From NCBI RefSeq assembly GCF_022669155.1, contig NZ_JALBVB010000053.1, positions 57,835-112,505 of the forward strand: a stretch of DNA of 54,671 nucleotides. Direction: 5' to 3'. Source of the stretch: Kineococcus sp. TRM81007. Lineage in GTDB: Bacteria; Actinomycetota; Actinomycetes; Actinomycetales; Kineococcaceae. The notes under the pieces are model-generated. The model searched no databases. It was given only the letters and a program-made list of their open reading frames with translations, and was not told the origin of the DNA. The translations under genes were made by a program, and so were the position numbers. Positions 52,958-54,671 of this stretch are shown in pieces (within the stretch, counting starts at the first letter, position 1; each line of letters begins with the position of its first letter).

Positions 52958-53031
52958 CGCGGGGTGGAGCAGCTCGGTAGCTCGCTGGGCTCATAACCCA
53001 GAGGTCGCAGGTTCAAATCCTGTCCCCGCTA
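52958..53031 (+). tRNA. Initiator tRNA-fMet (CAU)
   Basis: A 74-nt cloverleaf without encoded CCA. Anticodon CAT at 52992-52994 lies in loop CTCATAA. The anticodon stem has the three G-C pairs (GGG/CCC) of initiators, the T arm reads GGTTCAAATCC, and the first acceptor pair is C1-U72, an unpaired end that marks it as initiator rather than elongator. A 13-bp terminator follows 13 nt later, so it is a single-gene transcript. Confidence 0.95.
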
Positions 53032-53044
53032 CTCGTGAAAGGTG

Positions 53045-53074
53045 AAGGCCCCGGACCGACTGGTCCGGGGCCTT
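53045..53074 (+). terminator. tRNA terminator
   Basis: A perfect 13-bp stem (AAGGCCCCGGACC / GGTCCGGGGCCTT) with a GACT loop. The A-T pairs at the base supply a short U run. Confidence 0.75.
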
Positions 53075-53190
53075 CGTCGTGTCCCGGCAGTGCGTCGCCC
53101 CGAGTCCTGGAGCGACGGGTCGTGTGGACGCCGGGTGTGCATCTGCGCGATCCGCTCCCTGCTCGTGATCGCGGCTGCTGCACTGAGACG

Positions 53191-53661
53191 GTGAAGCGGG
53201 TTCCCCTCCTCGTCGCCGTGGCGCTGAGCGCCGTCGTGCTCCCGGCGTGCGGTGGCTCACCGGGCGACACCCTGGCGCCGGGGGCCGCCACGGTCGACGC
53301 CTCCACCTCGCCCGAGGACGTGGTGCGCACCTACCTGGGGGCTCTGCAGGGAGGTCACCAGGCCGCAGCGGCGTCCCTGACGACCCAGCCGTACTCGGGG
53401 CGCGACCAGTGGGCGGCGGACCCGCCGACGATCGAGGACGTCGAGGTGTCCGAGGCGATCACGCAGCCGACGACGGGTGCGGAAGGTGCAGCGGGTGAGG
53501 GCCACGCGCAGGAGCACGCGCAGGCGGTCTTCGTGCCGGTGACCTTCGAGCTGCACGGTGCGGACGTGAGCATGCCGGACGGTCCGACCGCCTGGGGCTA
53601 CCTCCTGGTGCGCGACGGCGGTGCCGAGGCGTGGCGCATCGCCGACGCGGGCAGCGCATGA
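53191..53661 (+). CDS. Small secreted lipoprotein (hypothetical)
   Basis: 156 residues. Signal peptide MKRVPLLVAVALSAVVLPACGG with lipobox LPAC. The mature part has STSPEDVVRTYLGALQGGHQAAAASL, a pattern of the NTF2-like/DUF4878-type lipoproteins, and a C-terminal strand region ending in WRIADAGSA. No specific family can be fixed. GTG start with a weak GAGACG upstream. Nothing else is seen in the 115 nt between the tRNA terminator and this gene. It converges with the next lipoprotein. Confidence 0.65.
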   Translation: MKRVPLLVAVALSAVVLPACGGSPGDTLAPGAATVDASTSPEDVVRTYLGALQGGHQAAAASLTTQPYSGRDQWAADPPTIEDVEVSEAITQPTTGAEGAAGEGHAQEHAQAVFVPVTFELHGADVSMPDGPTAWGYLLVRDGGAEAWRIADAGSA

Positions 53662-53698
53662 CCAGCTGCGAGCGGGGGTGGAACGCCCCGCGCGGTGT

Positions 53699-54031
53699 TC
53701 AGCCGGTGCCGTCCAGCTGCGCCAGTCGCGCTGTCTCGTCCCGGATGAGCAGCTGCTGTCCGGGACAGACCGGTCCCGCCAGTTCGATGACCCCGCCGCC
53801 TTCGCAGGTCACGTGGACGGGCCCGTCGAGGCAGTCGTCGGTGTGGATGACGCCGCCGCCGCCGGAGGTGACGTCGCCGAGGTCCTCCTCGGCGAGCTGG
53901 ACCGTGACGGTCGTGGAGGCGTCGTTGGAGTAGGCGATCTGCCCGCTGCCGGAGCAGCCGGCGGTGCCCAGGAGGCCGCTGGCGAGCAACGCCCACGCTG
54001 TGCGCTGGTTCCTGGGGCTCCTGGCGTCCAC
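53699..54031 (-). CDS. Small lipoprotein (hypothetical)
   Basis: 110 residues. RNQRTAWALLASGLLGTAGCSGSG is a lipoprotein signal with lipobox TAGC. The mature protein is short, acidic and strand-rich (TVTVQLAEEDLGDVTSGGGG), with four cysteines in DDCLDGPVHVTCEGGGVI and PVCPGQQ plus the lipidated one, so a disulfide is possible. No family recognised. GAGGAGG 6 nt before GTG 54031 decides the start. The 216 nt upstream contain no gene I can support, only a 12-nt perfect palindrome at 54065-54076. Confidence 0.6.
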   Translation of the reverse strand: MDARSPRNQRTAWALLASGLLGTAGCSGSGQIAYSNDASTTVTVQLAEEDLGDVTSGGGGVIHTDDCLDGPVHVTCEGGGVIELAGPVCPGQQLLIRDETARLAQLDGTG

Positions 54032-54247
54032 TGCGGGCCTCCTCGGTGAGCAGCGCCGCCCCGAGCTCAGCTGAGCAGGGTGCGGACGCGGCACGACCGA
54101 CTCGGACCCCACCACCGGCTCTTCGGGGAAGCCGCTCCCCGGACCCGCCGCACTCATCGGCACCACCCGCCGGCGAGGTCGCGAGGCCCCCCGTTCGACC
54201 CCGCCCGTGACACGGAAGGGAGCCGTGTGCGGGTGGTCGCTGCGCAG

Positions 54248-54671
54248 CTAGCGGCTCGTGCGAACGGTGACGAGGAAGTCGGTGCTGTCCGAGGTGATCA
54301 CCTCGCCGGTCCAGGGGTCTTCCAGGTGCCCGTCGTCCTCGGGGTCGAAGCCGCGCAGGGCGCTGCCGCTGGGCACGCGGAGGATCGGCCGGCTCGCTCC
54401 TGCGTCCTGGACGACGTGGATGTCGCTGACTCGTCCCTTCACCCGCTCGCTGGTCCCGCGGTCGTGGTGGCTCTCGATCAGTCGCACCCGGCCGTCCGGC
54501 TCCACGTGGTGGATGCAGTCGAAGGTGACGACGTCGTCGCGTTCGATGGCGGCCCCGCAGCACTCGTGCTCCCGGTCACCCGCTTCGACGACGATGTCCA
54601 CGGTGAGGATCGTGTCAGCTGGTGGCTGGTCGAGCGGCACCAGTTGCGCGAGTCGGGTGCCGCGGCCGCCT
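54248..54671 (-). CDS. DUF6578-like protein, 5' end possibly beyond window
   Basis: At least 130 residues from GTG 54640. The frame stays open to the window edge, so the true start may lie outside. HECCGAAIERDDVVTFDCIH, RLIESHHDRG and VKGRVSDIHVV resemble the CCG..., HHD... and G-V-x-I motifs of DUF6578, an actinobacterial family of unknown function, here with the tail ADSTDFLVTVRTS-like end. The similarity is from memory of the pattern and only moderate. No membrane segment. Confidence 0.45.
   Translation of the reverse strand, partial: GGRGTRLAQLVPLDQPPADTILTVDIVVEAGDREHECCGAAIERDDVVTFDCIHHVEPDGRVRLIESHHDRGTSERVKGRVSDIHVVQDAGASRPILRVPSGSALRGFDPEDDGHLEDPWTGEVITSDSTDFLVTVRTSR

Noticed and set aside
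52958-53080. tRNA-associated integration site with attL/attR
   Set aside because: No second copy of the tRNA 3' end and no recombinase gene in the sequence available.

Overview
This is a contiguous piece of a very GC-rich actinobacterial chromosome. Its gene order runs parallel to two mycobacterial blocks: dapD/dapE-LOG-DUF3117-O-methyltransferase-sigE-rseA-htrA-tatB-mrp-CBS/MgtE, and DEAD helicase-DUF3107-DUF3152-ATL-adnA-adnB-nudC-mrx1-uvrD2-whiB7-ThiF-like-metalloprotease-Lon-like-UPF0182. The 12/15-nt in-frame minisatellites, a lone GspE-type ATPase and the missing mycobacterial lipid genes suggest a non-mycobacterial actinomycete. A Kineosporiales (Kineococcus-like) host is my guess and is not proven by the sequence.

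Layout. 1-6.0 kb: the tail of ferredoxin fdxA, dapC (apparent CTG start), citrate synthase gltA, a lysozyme-like envelope protein coupled to dapD, and dapE. Together dapC, dapD and dapE make meso-diaminopimelate and lysine by the succinylase route. 6-10.6 kb: a LOG-like gene, a DivIVA-type protein, an SRPBCC protein, a PIG-V-like mannosyltransferase, DUF3117 and leucyl aminopeptidase. 10.7-15.7 kb: O-methyltransferase, then the envelope-stress cassette sigE-anti-sigma-htrA with overlapping stop/start codons, tatB, and Mrp. 15.8-21.2 kb: a solitary PilB/GspE ATPase, DUF1003, CBS/MgtE-N, Dps and a glycine-zipper stress protein. 21.3-29.7 kb: PepP, DUF6758, PHP phosphoesterase, MarC, a DUF2236-like protein, DEAD-box helicase, DUF3107, DUF3152 metallopeptidase-like lipoprotein and an alkyltransferase-like protein. 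29.7-42.6 kb: DNA repair and redox genes (adnAB, EEP nuclease/phosphatase, phosphotransferase, NudC, uridine-kinase-like, mycoredoxin, uvrD2). 42.6-43.8 kb: the whiB7 regulatory leader, whiB7 and a small basic protein. 43.8-52.9 kb: E1/ThiF-like protein, zinc ribbon, YgjP-like metallopeptidase, DUF2342 metalloprotease, PDZ-Lon-like protease, PPA1309 and UPF0182. 52.96 kb: initiator tRNA. 53-54.7 kb: small lipoproteins and a DUF6578-like protein, which look like accessory content.

Three regulatory themes stand out. (1) Many first genes lack a Shine-Dalgarno and instead carry a TANNNT -10 element exactly 6-7 nt before the start codon, as expected for leaderless mRNAs. (2) sigE is preceded by an exact GGAACC-N17-GTT element, so autoregulation is likely. 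(3) whiB7 has an A-tract/-35/-10 promoter, an 89-codon upstream ORF ending in Pro-Pro-Val-stop, a hairpin over that stop codon and a strong terminator hairpin. Together these look like a complete translation-sensing attenuator. Several enzymes between 29 and 40 kb have lost textbook residues: the AdnA Walker A lysine, NudC zinc cysteines, the phosphotransferase metal aspartate and the uridine-kinase-like P-loop.
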